From Ruminococcus sp. (GTDB lineage Bacteria; Bacillota; Clostridia; Oscillospirales; Acutalibacteraceae), in contig JAFTHZ010000008.1 in assembly GCA_017457155.1 (NCBI GenBank), positions 1-64,000 of the forward strand: DNA of 64,000 nucleotides, in the 5' to 3' direction. A program made the translations under genes and the position numbers. The notes under the pieces were generated by a model. The model made no database searches, had not been told where the DNA came from, and saw only the letters and a list, made by a program, of their open reading frames with translations. The stretch's first letter is position 1, and each line of letters begins with the position of its first letter. This document shows positions 44,875 through 53,917 of the stretch, piece by piece.

Positions 44875-45286
44875 TATAGAAGAAACCCTGAGCAGCATCC
44901 TGTCAGACCCTAAAGCGATGGCGTCGGTCATGGAGCTTGGAAAAAAGCTGGGACTCACAGGAGATACAAAAAACCAAAATGATAATTCACATAACAGCTC
45001 CCATAGCAACGGAGAGAATGACCTATCAGCCATAGCATCCCTGTTGTCATCAGGCGACAATTCGGGGAGCCTCCTCCCATCTCTGTCCGACCAAAACACC
45101 CTGGGTATGCTCAGAAAATTCCTGCCTCTGCTGTCAGGGCTCGACAAAGAGGACGAGACCACAGTCCTGCTGCAGGCTCTGAGACCCTTCCTATCAAGCA
45201 GCAGACAGAAGCGTCTGGACGATGCCGGCAAAATGCTCAAGGTCATAAGACTCCTGCCCGTTATTCAAAGCACAGGTCTATTCTGA
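44867..45286 (+). CDS. Uncharacterised clostridial helical protein
   Basis: The 139-residue protein starts MDNIEETLSSILSDPKAMAS, has a Ser/Asn-rich linker (NDNSHNSSHSNGEN) and a helical C-terminus with LLQALRPFLSSSRQKRLDDA and KMLKVIRLLPVIQSTGLF. Proteins with this LRPFLS--RQ--LD-A--ML pattern occur in many spore-forming clostridia as I recall, always uncharacterised. It is translationally coupled to the gene before it and 16 bases from the gene after. Confidence 0.62.
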   Translation: MDNIEETLSSILSDPKAMASVMELGKKLGLTGDTKNQNDNSHNSSHSNGENDLSAIASLLSSGDNSGSLLPSLSDQNTLGMLRKFLPLLSGLDKEDETTVLLQALRPFLSSSRQKRLDDAGKMLKVIRLLPVIQSTGLF

Positions 45287-45302
45287 GGAAGGTGGTATCT
45301 TA

Positions 45303-45602
45303 ATGGACCCTATGCAATATGAAGCCCTCCGTCGCGCTCAGGAGATGCACTCAAGGGCAAACCCCCGTCCTGCACCTGCTGACAGTAGGAGTCGCCCCTC
45401 TGCCGAACCAAAGCCCGAGGAAACAGACAAAATCCATGAATCGCCTCAACCCGATGAGGAGCCTGTGAGCAAGGACAGAGAGAACATCCCCGTCCCTCAG
45501 GACAAAGAAAAACTCCTCATCCTGCTGCTGATACTCCTGCTCTCCTGCGAGGAGAAGACAGACCCCTCGGTGTTACTGGCGCTGCTGTATCTTATTATCT
45601 GA
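45303..45602 (+). CDS. Uncharacterised protein with C-terminal hydrophobic pair
   Basis: The 99-residue protein has a charged, proline-rich N-terminal part (RANPRPAPADSRSRPSAEPK) and a hydrophobic C-terminus, LLILLLILLLSCEEKTDPSV followed by LLALLYLII. This could be a hairpin or amphipathic anchor. It is the last of three co-directed genes and ends 3 bases before the converging proA. No function is known to me; the clostridial distribution of such LLALLYLL tails hints at sporulation but is not evidence. Confidence 0.55.
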   Translation: MDPMQYEALRRAQEMHSRANPRPAPADSRSRPSAEPKPEETDKIHESPQPDEEPVSKDRENIPVPQDKEKLLILLLILLLSCEEKTDPSVLLALLYLII

Positions 45603-45605
45603 GAC

Positions 45606-46853
45606 TCAGACCCTCACCTGACCGTTACCGTTAATAATAAACTTCATGCTGGTGAGCTCGTTGATACCCATGGGACCTCTGGCATGGAGTTTCTGGGTGG
45701 AGATTCCGATCTCCGCACCCAGTCCGAACTCTCCTCCGTCAGTGAATCTGGTGGAGGCGTTTACATATACAGCCGCGGAGTCAACCTCTGCGGTAAACTT
45801 GTTTGCGTTTGCATAGTCGCGGGTGACAATGCACTCGCTGTGGCCTGTGGAGTACTTGGCAATATGAGCGATAGCCTCATCAATATCCTCCACTACCTTC
45901 ACAGCCAGGATATAGTCGTGATACTCGGTGAAGTAGTCCTCATCAGTAGCAGCTGTCACACCCTCTCCCAGTATCTGACGGGTCTTGTCACAGCCTCTGA
46001 TCTCTACGTTCATTTTGTCAAGCTCTGCCTTCATACAGGGCAGGGCACACTCTGCGATGTTCTTGTGTACAAGCACAGTCTCGATGGCGTTGCACACAGA
46101 GGGACGGGAGGTCTTTGCGTTGAAGACAATGTCCGCAGCCATCTGTACATCGGCGAACTCGTCGATATATACGTGGCAGTTGCCGGCACCTGTCTCGATA
46201 ACAGGCACCTTGGCGTTTTCAACGGTGGCGCGGATGAGTCCTGCACCGCCTCTGGGGATGAGCACATCCAGATAATCTGTGAGACCCATCAGCTCGATGG
46301 AGCTCTGTCTGGAGGTATCGCTCACAAGCTGGATACAGTCTGCAGGCAGACCTGCACCCTCAACTGCATCCCTCATAACCTGAGCGATGGCCATGTTGGA
46401 GTTGATAGCCTCCTTGCCGCCGCGCAGGATAACTGCGTTTCCTGACTTGAGACACAGAGCCGCCGCATCTGCGGTAACGTTGGGACGTGCCTCGTAGATA
46501 ATACCGATGACGCCTAAGGGGACTCTCACCTTGGTGACGCTGAGTCCGTTGGGCAGGGTGTTTCCGCTGATGACGGTACCCACAGGGTCAGCAAAAGCCG
46601 CCACCTGTCTTGCACCCTGAGCCATACCGCTGATGCGTCCCTCGTCGAGGGCGAGTCGGTCGATGAGCGCCTCGGACATTCCGTTGTCCCTGCCGTTTTG
46701 CAGGTCGATTTTGTTGGCCTCAATAATTGCCTGTGCGTTTGCCTCCAAGGCATCTGCCAAGGCATACAGAGCCTGAGTCTTAAGACCGCTCTTTGCTGAT
46801 GCGAGCACGCGGGAAGCCGCCTTTGCTCTCTGTCCCATCTCTATCATAGTCAT
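45606..46853 (-). CDS. proA: Gamma-glutamyl phosphate reductase
   Basis: The 415-residue NADPH enzyme of proline synthesis has the ProA signatures: GVIGIIYEARPNVTADAAAL, NAVILRGGKEAINSNMAIAQ, the catalytic Cys region TSRPSVCNAIETVLVH and NASTRFTDGGEFGLGAEIGI. It follows proB by 17 bases, so both are likely one operon making glutamate semialdehyde. Confidence 0.95.
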   Translation of the reverse strand: MTMIEMGQRAKAASRVLASAKSGLKTQALYALADALEANAQAIIEANKIDLQNGRDNGMSEALIDRLALDEGRISGMAQGARQVAAFADPVGTVISGNTLPNGLSVTKVRVPLGVIGIIYEARPNVTADAAALCLKSGNAVILRGGKEAINSNMAIAQVMRDAVEGAGLPADCIQLVSDTSRQSSIELMGLTDYLDVLIPRGGAGLIRATVENAKVPVIETGAGNCHVYIDEFADVQMAADIVFNAKTSRPSVCNAIETVLVHKNIAECALPCMKAELDKMNVEIRGCDKTRQILGEGVTAATDEDYFTEYHDYILAVKVVEDIDEAIAHIAKYSTGHSECIVTRDYANANKFTAEVDSAAVYVNASTRFTDGGEFGLGAEIGISTQKLHARGPMGINELTSMKFIINGNGQVRV

Positions 46854-46870
46854 AGTAATAATCTCCTTTT

Positions 46871-47659
46871 TTATCCTTTATTTCCCACAAACAGTGTACC
46901 CACGGACTTGCCGTCTGTCACATCATAAATGCGGGAGGGTTTTTCTCCGCTGATGACATAGCAGTCAATGCCTGCCTTTGTGGCGTACTTTGCGGCCAGC
47001 ACCTTTGTTGCCATTCCGCCTGTGCCGCGGTTGGAACCGCTGCCGCCTGCCATATGCTCTATATCTTCAGTGATACACTCCACCCTCTCAAGGCGCTTAG
47101 CCTCAGGATTCTTTCGGGGGTCAGAGTCATACAGTCCGTCAATATCCGTTAGGATAACAAGTCCGTCTGCGGACACGAGCTTTGCAACAATGGCAGAAAG
47201 CATATCGTTGTCGCCGAAGTTATGACCCTCCAGCTCATCAATAGCCACTGTGTCGTTCTCGTTGACGATGGGGATGATCCCCATCTCAAGCAGGGTGTTG
47301 AAGGTGTTGAGAACATTCTCTTTCTTATGCTCCGAGTCCACCGCGTCACGGGTGAGAAGCACCTGTGCCACCATGTGGTTATACTCGCCGAAAAGCTTGT
47401 CATACATAAACATCAGCTCGCACTGGCCAAGTGCAGCCAGAGCCTGCTTCTCCTTTGTACTATCGGGCTTCTTTGCAAGACCCATCTTGCCGACACCCAC
47501 ACCGATGGCGCCTGAGGACACAAGGATAATGTCCCTGCCCTGATTCTGCAGGTCACAGAGCACTTTGCACAGCTGCTCCACCCTCCTAAGATTCACTTTG
47601 CCGTTTTCATATGTGAGGGTAGAGGTACCTACCTTGATAACAATTCTCTGAAGGTTCAT
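46871..47659 (-). CDS. proB: Glutamate 5-kinase
   Basis: The 262-residue amino-acid kinase starts MNLQRIVIKVGTSTLTYENG at the ATG behind TTGGGGAG. It has ILVSSGAIGVGVGKM, VNENDTVAIDELEGHNFGDN, LVILTDIDGLYDSDPRKNP and GTGGMATKVLAAKYATKAG. The C-terminal PUA domain found in Escherichia ProB is absent, as in many Firmicutes. It is upstream of proA. Confidence 0.94.
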   Translation of the reverse strand: MNLQRIVIKVGTSTLTYENGKVNLRRVEQLCKVLCDLQNQGRDIILVSSGAIGVGVGKMGLAKKPDSTKEKQALAALGQCELMFMYDKLFGEYNHMVAQVLLTRDAVDSEHKKENVLNTFNTLLEMGIIPIVNENDTVAIDELEGHNFGDNDMLSAIVAKLVSADGLVILTDIDGLYDSDPRKNPEAKRLERVECITEDIEHMAGGSGSNRGTGGMATKVLAAKYATKAGIDCYVISGEKPSRIYDVTDGKSVGTLFVGNKG

Positions 47660-47739
47660 AAAAAAACACTCCCCAATTTTACATCTAATCGGTTTATTAT
47701 AACACAGATATACCCCATACATCAAGCATTTTTGCACAC

Positions 47740-47773
47740 AAAAAAACGGACAGAATCTGCTCTGTCCGTTTAC
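47740..47773 (-). terminator. Terminator after the pyridoxal kinase gene and array
   Basis: AAACGGACAGA pairs with TCTGTCCGTTT. On the - strand it is followed by a T-run (A-run at 47741-47747 on +). It closes the 32-bp array on its proB side. Confidence 0.85.
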
Positions 47774-47979
47774 TTCTTATTTGGAATTTTAATTGTGCTT
47801 TTTATTTCTCTATCCGAATATTATTTCGCACATATTATTCTCCAAGAGAATATAGTCCGCCGTTTATTATTCTTAGATAGAATTTTATTGTACCAGTATA
47901 TTTCGATATAAGAAATTTATCCCTGGATATACTTCTCGCACAGAATAATACCAACGCAATATATTTCTACAAAAGAATA
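47774..47979 (-). repeat. Seven-unit degenerate array, 32-bp period, each unit a small hairpin
   Basis: A TTCT (once TTCG) core occurs at 47774, 47806, 47838, 47870, 47902, 47933 and 47965, spacings 32, 32, 32, 32, 31, 32. Each is followed after 5-7 bases by a complementary GAATA/AGAA, so each unit can form ATATTCT/AGAATAT-type hairpins. The 8-10 bases between hairpins are C/G-richer and differ. The region is A+T-rich, unlike its surroundings. The stop codon of the kinase gene is inside the unit nearest to it. Confidence 0.8.
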
Positions 47980-48822
47980 TTATTCCTCGTCAAACCGACG
48001 ACAAAAATCCATAAGACAATTCTCAAACTTGACCCCATACCAGTGGCTGTCCATATCGTCCAAGGTCTCTCTGATACATCTGACGGTGAAGTCCGTGGCA
48101 AGCTGTGCCCCACGGGAGAACTCACAGCCCCTCACATAAGCCGCCACAAAAGAGCTGACCCACACGTCCCCTGTGCCGTGGAACATAGAGCCGATACACT
48201 CCTGAGCATAGTAGCTGTACTGACCTGTGAGGGAATCGTAGCAGGCAACCCCCAGCCGCTCTCTGTCATAGGTGACACCTGTGAGCACAACCTTCTTTGC
48301 GCCAAGCTCAGAAAGGCCCTTGAGGATGTCCATGATATATTCTTCATCATATTCGGTTTTATACTCACACCCAAGCATCAGGGATGCCTCGGTCAGGTTG
48401 GGAGTAATAACATCCGCCAGAGAGCACAGCTTCACCATCTCCCTCGGGAATTCATCGGTAAAGTTTGCATACAGCTTGCCGTTGTCCCCCAGCACAGGGT
48501 CCACCACCACCGCCGTATCCTCTCTACGAAAATCGCGGATAAAGTTCTCCACAAGCTCTATCTGACGCACAGAACCCAGATATCCCGAGTAGATGCAGTC
48601 AAAGCTCTCTCCCCTGTCCTTCCAGTGATTAACGACCCTGCTCATCTCGTCCGTCAGGTCACAGAAGGTGAACCCCTCAAAGGCAGTATGTGCCGACAGC
48701 ACCGCAGTAGGAAGCACCACCGTCTCGATCCCTGCAGAGGAGATAATGGGAAGCGCCACCGTCAGGGAACATTTGCCCATACAGGAGATGTCGTTTATTG
48801 CAACAGTTCTTTTCTGCTTCAT
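47980..48822 (-). CDS. Pyridoxal/pyridoxamine kinase (PdxY/PdxK family)
   Basis: The 280-residue ribokinase-fold enzyme starts KQKRTVAINDISCMGKCSLT. It has IISSAGIETVVLPTAVLSAH, DTAVVVDPVLGDNGKLYANF, ADVITPNLTEASLMLG and the anion-hole motif HGTGDVWVSSFVAAYVRG (GTGD). It phosphorylates B6 vitamers to make pyridoxal phosphate. A divergent promoter pair separates it from hflX. Confidence 0.88.
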   Translation of the reverse strand: MKQKRTVAINDISCMGKCSLTVALPIISSAGIETVVLPTAVLSAHTAFEGFTFCDLTDEMSRVVNHWKDRGESFDCIYSGYLGSVRQIELVENFIRDFRREDTAVVVDPVLGDNGKLYANFTDEFPREMVKLCSLADVITPNLTEASLMLGCEYKTEYDEEYIMDILKGLSELGAKKVVLTGVTYDRERLGVACYDSLTGQYSYYAQECIGSMFHGTGDVWVSSFVAAYVRGCEFSRGAQLATDFTVRCIRETLDDMDSHWYGVKFENCLMDFCRRFDEE

Positions 48823-48855
48823 ATAGTCACCGACTTTTGCAAATAATATACTACG

Positions 48856-48883
48856 ATTATATCACAAGAAGGGATTATTTCAA
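48856..48883 (-). promoter_or_regulatory. Promoter of the pyridoxal kinase gene
   Basis: On the - strand TTGAAA (48883-48878), 16 bases, TATAAT (48861-48856), 34 bases before the start codon. Confidence 0.7.
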
Positions 48884-48892
48884 CCCAAATTA

Positions 48893-48921
48893 TTTACAAA
48901 TAAAGCCTGATATATTATACT
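48893..48921 (+). promoter_or_regulatory. Promoter of hflX
   Basis: TTTACA (48893-48898), 17 bases, TATACT (48916-48921), 43 bases before the start codon. It lies back to back with the kinase promoter. Confidence 0.65.
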
Positions 48922-48964
48922 ATTTTTTATAATACTTAAATTATTCCCCCAAAAAGAGGTTATC

Positions 48965-50218
48965 ATGGAACTTATCGAGACCACAGAGAAGATCGACCGG
49001 GCCCTGCTTGTGAGCGTTGACACAGGAGACTTTGACGCAGAAAGCTCACTTTCTGAGCTGTTTGAGCTTGTTGAGAGCGCAGGCGCAGAGCCTGTCGCCT
49101 CCATCACCCAGAAGCTGGACAGATACGAGACCGCCACCTGTGTTGGCAGCGGAAAGCTCATAGAGATAAAGGACTACTGCGAGGCAGAGGATATCGACCT
49201 TATTATCTTTGACTGCGAGCTGACTCCCACCCAGATCAGAAATATCGAGGCAGAGACCGACGTGCGTGTTGTTGACCGCACCACCCTGATACTGGATATT
49301 TTCTCCTTGCGTGCCCGATCAAAGGAAGGCAAGCTTCAGGTTGAGCTTGCACAGCTGAAGTACTCTCTCCCCCGTCTGACCGGTAAGGGTATTGCCCTGT
49401 CCCGACTGGGCGGCGGTATCGGCACCCGTGGTCCCGGTGAGACCAAGCTTGAGACCGACAAGCGTCACATCCGCCGCAGGATGGAGACGGTGAAGGCACA
49501 GCTGAGAGAGGTTGAGAATCACCGCAACGAGCTTCGTCGCCGCAGAGAGAAGAACTCCGTCATCACCGTTGCCATCGTGGGCTACACCAACGCAGGCAAA
49601 TCCACCCTGATGAACTACCTGACAGAGGCAGGAGTCCTTGCCGAGAACAAGCTCTTCGCCACCCTCGACCCCACCTCACGTGCCCTGAAGCTCCCCTCGG
49701 GAGTCACCGTTATGCTCATTGATACCGTAGGCTTTGTCAGACGTCTGCCCCATCACCTGGTGGAGGCCTTCAAGTCTACCCTTGAGGAAGCAGCACAGGC
49801 AGACATTATCCTCAACGTGTGCGACATCAGCTCTGAGGAGGCACAGCTGCACCTGAGTGTTACAGAAGAGTTGCTGAAGGAACTGGGCTGCGGAGATACT
49901 CCCATTGTCTCGGTGCTGAACAAATGCGACCTGCTCACAAACAATGTGGAGGACATAAACATCGGCAACAGCGTCAGGATATCCGCCCGCACAGGAGAGG
50001 GTATGGACGCGTTGCTGAGTGCCATCGAAGATAACCTTCCCGTCAGAGTCAAGAAGGTGAGGCTGCTGATTCCCTTCAGCGACGCAGGGCTTGTGGCAGA
50101 GATACGCAGAGTCGCCACCCTCCTCAGCGAGGAGTACACCGCCGAGGGTATCCTCACAGAGGCCATCATCGACGAGAAGTTCTGGCACAAGGTCCGTGAC
50201 TTTGCGCTGGATGAGTAA
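48965..50218 (+). CDS. hflX: Ribosome-associated GTPase HflX
   Basis: The 417-residue GTPase has the HflX N-terminal domain (VGSGKLIEIKDYCEAEDIDL), the linker motif LSRLGGGIGTRGPGETKLET, and the G domain with GYTNAGKSTLMNYL (G1), DTVGFVRRLPHHLVEAF (G3) and NKCD (G4). It splits stalled ribosomes under stress in other bacteria. It is followed closely by a DUF951 gene. Confidence 0.95.
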   Translation: MELIETTEKIDRALLVSVDTGDFDAESSLSELFELVESAGAEPVASITQKLDRYETATCVGSGKLIEIKDYCEAEDIDLIIFDCELTPTQIRNIEAETDVRVVDRTTLILDIFSLRARSKEGKLQVELAQLKYSLPRLTGKGIALSRLGGGIGTRGPGETKLETDKRHIRRRMETVKAQLREVENHRNELRRRREKNSVITVAIVGYTNAGKSTLMNYLTEAGVLAENKLFATLDPTSRALKLPSGVTVMLIDTVGFVRRLPHHLVEAFKSTLEEAAQADIILNVCDISSEEAQLHLSVTEELLKELGCGDTPIVSVLNKCDLLTNNVEDINIGNSVRISARTGEGMDALLSAIEDNLPVRVKKVRLLIPFSDAGLVAEIRRVATLLSEEYTAEGILTEAIIDEKFWHKVRDFALDE

Positions 50219-50282
50219 GCTTGCACAGTGCACCCCTCGGGTGCTATAATGATATGATATATTTTTTGAAGGAGGCATAACC

Positions 50283-50462
50283 ATGGATATAAAAGTAGGA
50301 GACCGACTCCTCATGAAGAAACCCCATCCCTGCGGAGGAAAGATTTTTCTGGTTGACCGTATCGGAATGGATTTCAAGATGACCTGCGAGCAGTGCGGCC
50401 ATCAGGTTATGCTCCCCCGCTCCAAAGCCGAGAAGAACATCTCCAAGATAATCACAGAGTAA
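50283..50462 (+). CDS. DUF951 family protein
   Basis: The 59-residue protein starts [20 protein letters not shown], then [20 protein letters not shown]. The HPCGG and CEQCG cysteines form a likely zinc-binding pair, the DUF951 hallmark. Family members are short, basic and often near ychF or rpsF genes; function not established. GAAGGAGG precedes the ATG by 9 bases. It is too short for many gene finders. Confidence 0.88.
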   Translation: MDIKVGDRLLMKKPHPCGGKIFLVDRIGMDFKMTCEQCGHQVMLPRSKAEKNISKIITE

Positions 50463-50523
50463 AGAACGTGATTCATCCTGCCCTCTCAGGCAGACCACAT
50501 CACCCCGAAAAGGACTGACGCAA

Positions 50524-51600
50524 TTGCTGGAGAAAACAGAAGTTTTCGAGAAAAGATACAACGAACTGAACACAATGCTCTATGACCCCTCGGTGGCTTC
50601 AGACAACGACCGATACAGGCAGATCATGAAGGAGCTCCACTCCATCGAGCCCATTGTCAACGCATACAGAGACTACAAATCCGCCAAAGAGACAGTCGCG
50701 GACTCCCTCTCTATCCTCTCAGACAGCTCCTGTGACGGAGAGCTTCGTGCTATGGCTCAGGAGGAGCTTCAGAGCGCCAAGGCGGACATTGCCCGACTTG
50801 AGGGAGAGATCCGCCTTCTACTGCTGCCAAAGGACAAAAACGACGACAAGAACGTCATCGTGGAGATCCGTGCAGGGGCAGGCGGCGAGGAGGCAGCCCT
50901 GTTCTGTGCTGTGCTATATCGTATGTACACCATGTACGCCGAGAGCGCAGGCTACAGCGCAGAGCTTCTGAGCATATCCGAGACAGGACTGGGAGGCTTC
51001 AAGGAAGTCTCCTTTATGATAGAGGGCATGGGCGCTTACTCCAAACTCAAGTACGAGAGCGGCGTCCATCGTGTACAGCGTGTACCCGAAACCGAGTCAG
51101 GTGGCAGGATACACACCTCCACCGTCACCGTAGCGGTGCTCCCCGAGGCAGAAGAGGTAGAGATAGACATTAACCCTGCCGACCTAAAGATCGACACCTT
51201 CCGCGCCTCGGGTGCAGGAGGTCAGCACATCAACAAAACCTCCAGCGCCATCCGCATCACTCACCTGCCCACAGGTATGGTGGTTGAGTGTCAGGACGAG
51301 CGAAGCCAGTACAAGAACAAGGACAAAGCCATGAAGGTACTGCGCAGCCGACTCCTCAGCGAGAAACAGCAGGAGCAGTCGGGAGCCATCGCCGCCGAGC
51401 GAAAATCCCAGGTAGGCAGCGGCGACCGAAGCGAGCGCATCCGCACCTACAACTACCGCGAAAACCGAATCACCGACCATCGTATCGGTCTGACCCTGTA
51501 TCGGCTTGACAGCATACTCGAGGGAGCTCTTGAGGAGCTTATCGACCCTCTGATTGCCGCCGACAGAGCAGAAAAACTCAAAGAAAGTATGGAAAACTGA
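50524..51600 (+). CDS. prfA: Peptide chain release factor 1
   Basis: The 358-residue RF1 has the GGQ loop in [20 protein letters not shown] and the codon-recognition region with a [13 protein letters not shown] segment, length usual. The start is TTG at 50524 behind AAAAGGACTG, with no ATG nearby in frame that keeps the conserved N-terminus. It terminates at UAA and UAG. Cluster: hflX-DUF951-prfA-sua5-coaE. Confidence 0.94.
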   Translation: MLEKTEVFEKRYNELNTMLYDPSVASDNDRYRQIMKELHSIEPIVNAYRDYKSAKETVADSLSILSDSSCDGELRAMAQEELQSAKADIARLEGEIRLLLLPKDKNDDKNVIVEIRAGAGGEEAALFCAVLYRMYTMYAESAGYSAELLSISETGLGGFKEVSFMIEGMGAYSKLKYESGVHRVQRVPETESGGRIHTSTVTVAVLPEAEEVEIDINPADLKIDTFRASGAGGQHINKTSSAIRITHLPTGMVVECQDERSQYKNKDKAMKVLRSRLLSEKQQEQSGAIAAERKSQVGSGDRSERIRTYNYRENRITDHRIGLTLYRLDSILEGALEELIDPLIAADRAEKLKESMEN

Positions 51601-51603
51601 TTA

Positions 51604-52632
51604 ATGGATACACTACATTTGACTACATCACAGGAGGACATAGAGACCGCCGCCCGTATTCTCAGACAGGGCGGACTTGTTGCTATGCCCACAGAGACTG
51701 TGTACGGACTTGCGGCCAACGCCCTGGACGAAGAGGCTGTCAGCAGTATCTTTGTTGCAAAGGGCAGACCATCTGACAATCCGCTCATCGTACATATCAG
51801 CTCTGTGGAGGATATCGAAAGGTACTCTCTGGTCTCCTCTTTCCCCGAGAAAGCACGCAAGCTGGCAAACGCCTTCTGGCCAGGTCCCCTGACCATAATA
51901 ATGCCCAAGTCAGAGTCCGTCCCCTCTGTTGTCACAGGAGGGCTTGACTCTGTGGCTGTGCGCTTTCCCTCTCACCCTGCGGCACAAGCTCTCATCAGCC
52001 GTGCAGGCTGTCCGCTGGCGGCACCCTCCGCAAACCTGTCGGGCAGTCCCAGCCCCACCACCGCAGAACACGTCTCCAAAGACCTCGAGGGCAGAGTCCA
52101 CGCCATTATGGACGGAGGTCCCGCACAGGTAGGCCTTGAGAGTACAGTAATCACCCTGTGCACAGAGCCCCCCACCCTGCTCCGTCCGGGCGGAGTAACC
52201 CTTGAGCAGCTTCGGGATGTGCTGGGTCAGGTTGACCTCAGCGACGCGGTGCTCAACAAACTCAACGAGGGAGCACAGGCCCCCTCCCCGGGAATGAAGT
52301 ACCGTCACTATGCCCCAAAAGCAAAGGTATATCTTGTCAAAGCAGAGGATGACACCTTCAGAGACTTTTTAAGCTCCAAAGACAAGAACTCCACCGTGGC
52401 ACTGTGCTATGACGAGGACGTCCCTCATCTCTCTGTGCACACCCTGCCCCTGGGCGAGAAGAACGACTACACCACCCAGGCTCACAACCTGTTCTCTGCC
52501 CTGCGCTCAGCCGACGAGATCCCCGGCACTCAGGTGGTATATGTCCGTTGTCCCGACACAGAAGGCGTGGGAATGGCGCTGTTCAACAGGCTCATCCGCG
52601 CCGCAGGCTTTGAGGTGATAGATCTTGAGTAA
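51604..52632 (+). CDS. L-threonylcarbamoyladenylate synthase (Sua5/YwlC)
   Basis: The 342-residue protein has the YrdC core (GGLVAMPTETVYGLAANALD, FVAKGRPSDNPLIVHIS, FWPGPLTIIMPKSESV, RPGGVTLEQLRDVLG) plus the C-terminal Sua5 domain with SPGMKYRHYAPKAKVYLV. It makes the TC-AMP used for t6A37 in tRNA. It starts 3 bases after prfA, the common Firmicute order. Confidence 0.93.
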   Translation: MDTLHLTTSQEDIETAARILRQGGLVAMPTETVYGLAANALDEEAVSSIFVAKGRPSDNPLIVHISSVEDIERYSLVSSFPEKARKLANAFWPGPLTIIMPKSESVPSVVTGGLDSVAVRFPSHPAAQALISRAGCPLAAPSANLSGSPSPTTAEHVSKDLEGRVHAIMDGGPAQVGLESTVITLCTEPPTLLRPGGVTLEQLRDVLGQVDLSDAVLNKLNEGAQAPSPGMKYRHYAPKAKVYLVKAEDDTFRDFLSSKDKNSTVALCYDEDVPHLSVHTLPLGEKNDYTTQAHNLFSALRSADEIPGTQVVYVRCPDTEGVGMALFNRLIRAAGFEVIDLE

Positions 52633-53230
52633 TAAAGGATATACGGTAATAGGACTCACAGGCCCCACAGGCTCCGGCAAGACCCTTGTGAGCAGTATGT
52701 TTGCAGAGAAGGGATTTGCTGTTGTGAATGCCGATGAGGTTGCCCATAAGGCACTGCTGAATCCTGAATATATAGAGAAACTCACCGAAGCTTTCGGGGA
52801 GGGTATCCTCCTTGAGGACGGCTCCGTCAGCCGACCCGCCCTGGCAGAGGCCGCCTTCTCATCGAAGAAGAACACAGAGCTTCTCAACAGGATCTCCCAC
52901 CCTCTCATCATCAGAATGTGCAAGGAGGAATTCGAGCACCTCTATGAGGAGGGTTTTGAGAGAATACTTTTTGACGCACCTACCCTGTTTGAATCAGAGG
53001 GTAACAAACTTTGCGCCTTCACCATCGCCGTGCTGGCTGATGACAAAACAAGGCTCTCTCGCATAATGGCAAGGGACAACATAACCCCCGAGCAGGCTAA
53101 AAGCCGTATGAAAGCACAGAAGTCCTACGAGTTCTACTCAAACAGAGCAGACTTTGTTATTATGAACGAGGGAGACATAGACACACTGCGCAGGTGCACC
53201 GAAGAAATCATCAAGGAGCTTCAGCTATGA
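52625..53230 (+). CDS. coaE: Dephospho-CoA kinase
   Basis: The 201-residue P-loop kinase has GLTGPTGSGKTLVSSMFAEK, NADEVAHKALLNPEY and ILFDAPTLFESEG, then LADDKTRLSRIMARDNITPE. It makes CoA in the last step. The start is TTG at 52625 with AGGTGAT before it, overlapping sua5 by 8 bases. The N-terminus would otherwise lose the strand before the P-loop. Confidence 0.92.
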   Translation: MSNKGYTVIGLTGPTGSGKTLVSSMFAEKGFAVVNADEVAHKALLNPEYIEKLTEAFGEGILLEDGSVSRPALAEAAFSSKKNTELLNRISHPLIIRMCKEEFEHLYEEGFERILFDAPTLFESEGNKLCAFTIAVLADDKTRLSRIMARDNITPEQAKSRMKAQKSYEFYSNRADFVIMNEGDIDTLRRCTEEIIKELQL

Positions 53231-53826
53231 CCGAACGAAGAAGAAAAAAAGGCTTAGGCTGCGGCAAGATCTTTATCACCCTCCTTGTGCTGACTCTGGT
53301 GGCGGTAATACTCATAGGCAGCGGCCTGGTCTCGAAGCTTCGGACAAAGATAGAGATGCTCATCTATCCCCTGTCGTATGAGGAAGAGATAGTCATGGCA
53401 GCACAGGAATATGACTTTGAGCCTCAGTTTCTCTGCGCGGTGATCCACACAGAGAGCAAGTTTGACATCCGTGCCGAGTCCCACGCAGGAGCCAGAGGAC
53501 TAATGCAGATAATGCCCGATACCTTCGAGTGGCTGTGCGAAAAACGCGGTGAGGATCACTCCCCCCAGGATATGCTGAATCCTCACCTGAGCATTGACTA
53601 CGGCACCTACTACCTGAGATATCTGACGGATATCTATCAGGACAGATACACCGCCTGTGCCGCATACAACGCAGGCAACACCGCTGTGAACGAGTGGCTG
53701 CAGAACCCTGCCTACTCCTCGGACGGAGTCACCCTGCACACCATCCCCTATGAAGAAACATCCGAGTATGTACAGCGGATCAGGGACGCAGAGCAGATGT
53801 ATCAGAAGCTTTACTTCAGCGAATAA
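53227..53826 (+). CDS. Membrane-anchored lytic transglycosylase (Slt family)
   Basis: The 199-residue protein has a basic N-terminus and one membrane anchor (FITLLVLTLVAVILIGSGLV). The SLT domain has the catalytic Glu in CAVIHTESKFDIRAES, GARGLMQIMPDTFEW and CAAYNAGNTAVNEWL. It cleaves peptidoglycan glycan strands outside the cell. Its ATG overlaps the coaE TGA (ATGA). It is the last gene of the hflX-to-slt run. Confidence 0.92.
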   Translation: MTERRRKKGLGCGKIFITLLVLTLVAVILIGSGLVSKLRTKIEMLIYPLSYEEEIVMAAQEYDFEPQFLCAVIHTESKFDIRAESHAGARGLMQIMPDTFEWLCEKRGEDHSPQDMLNPHLSIDYGTYYLRYLTDIYQDRYTACAAYNAGNTAVNEWLQNPAYSSDGVTLHTIPYEETSEYVQRIRDAEQMYQKLYFSE

Positions 53827-53917
53827 TAAATGTTGAAAATCCCACCTGCAGGTGGTATGATTATAATAGGAAATAAGCGGTGACTATCCGCAATCTTATA
53901 AACAGGAGGAATCCAAA

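Noticed and set aside
47774..47979. CRISPR array
   Set aside because: Period 32 includes everything; there is no constant repeat of 25-37 bases with unique spacers, and no cas gene nearby.
53839..53853. Palindrome CCACCTGCAGGTGG as terminator after slt
   Set aside because: Short perfect palindrome without T-run; could be an operator, but nothing supports either role.
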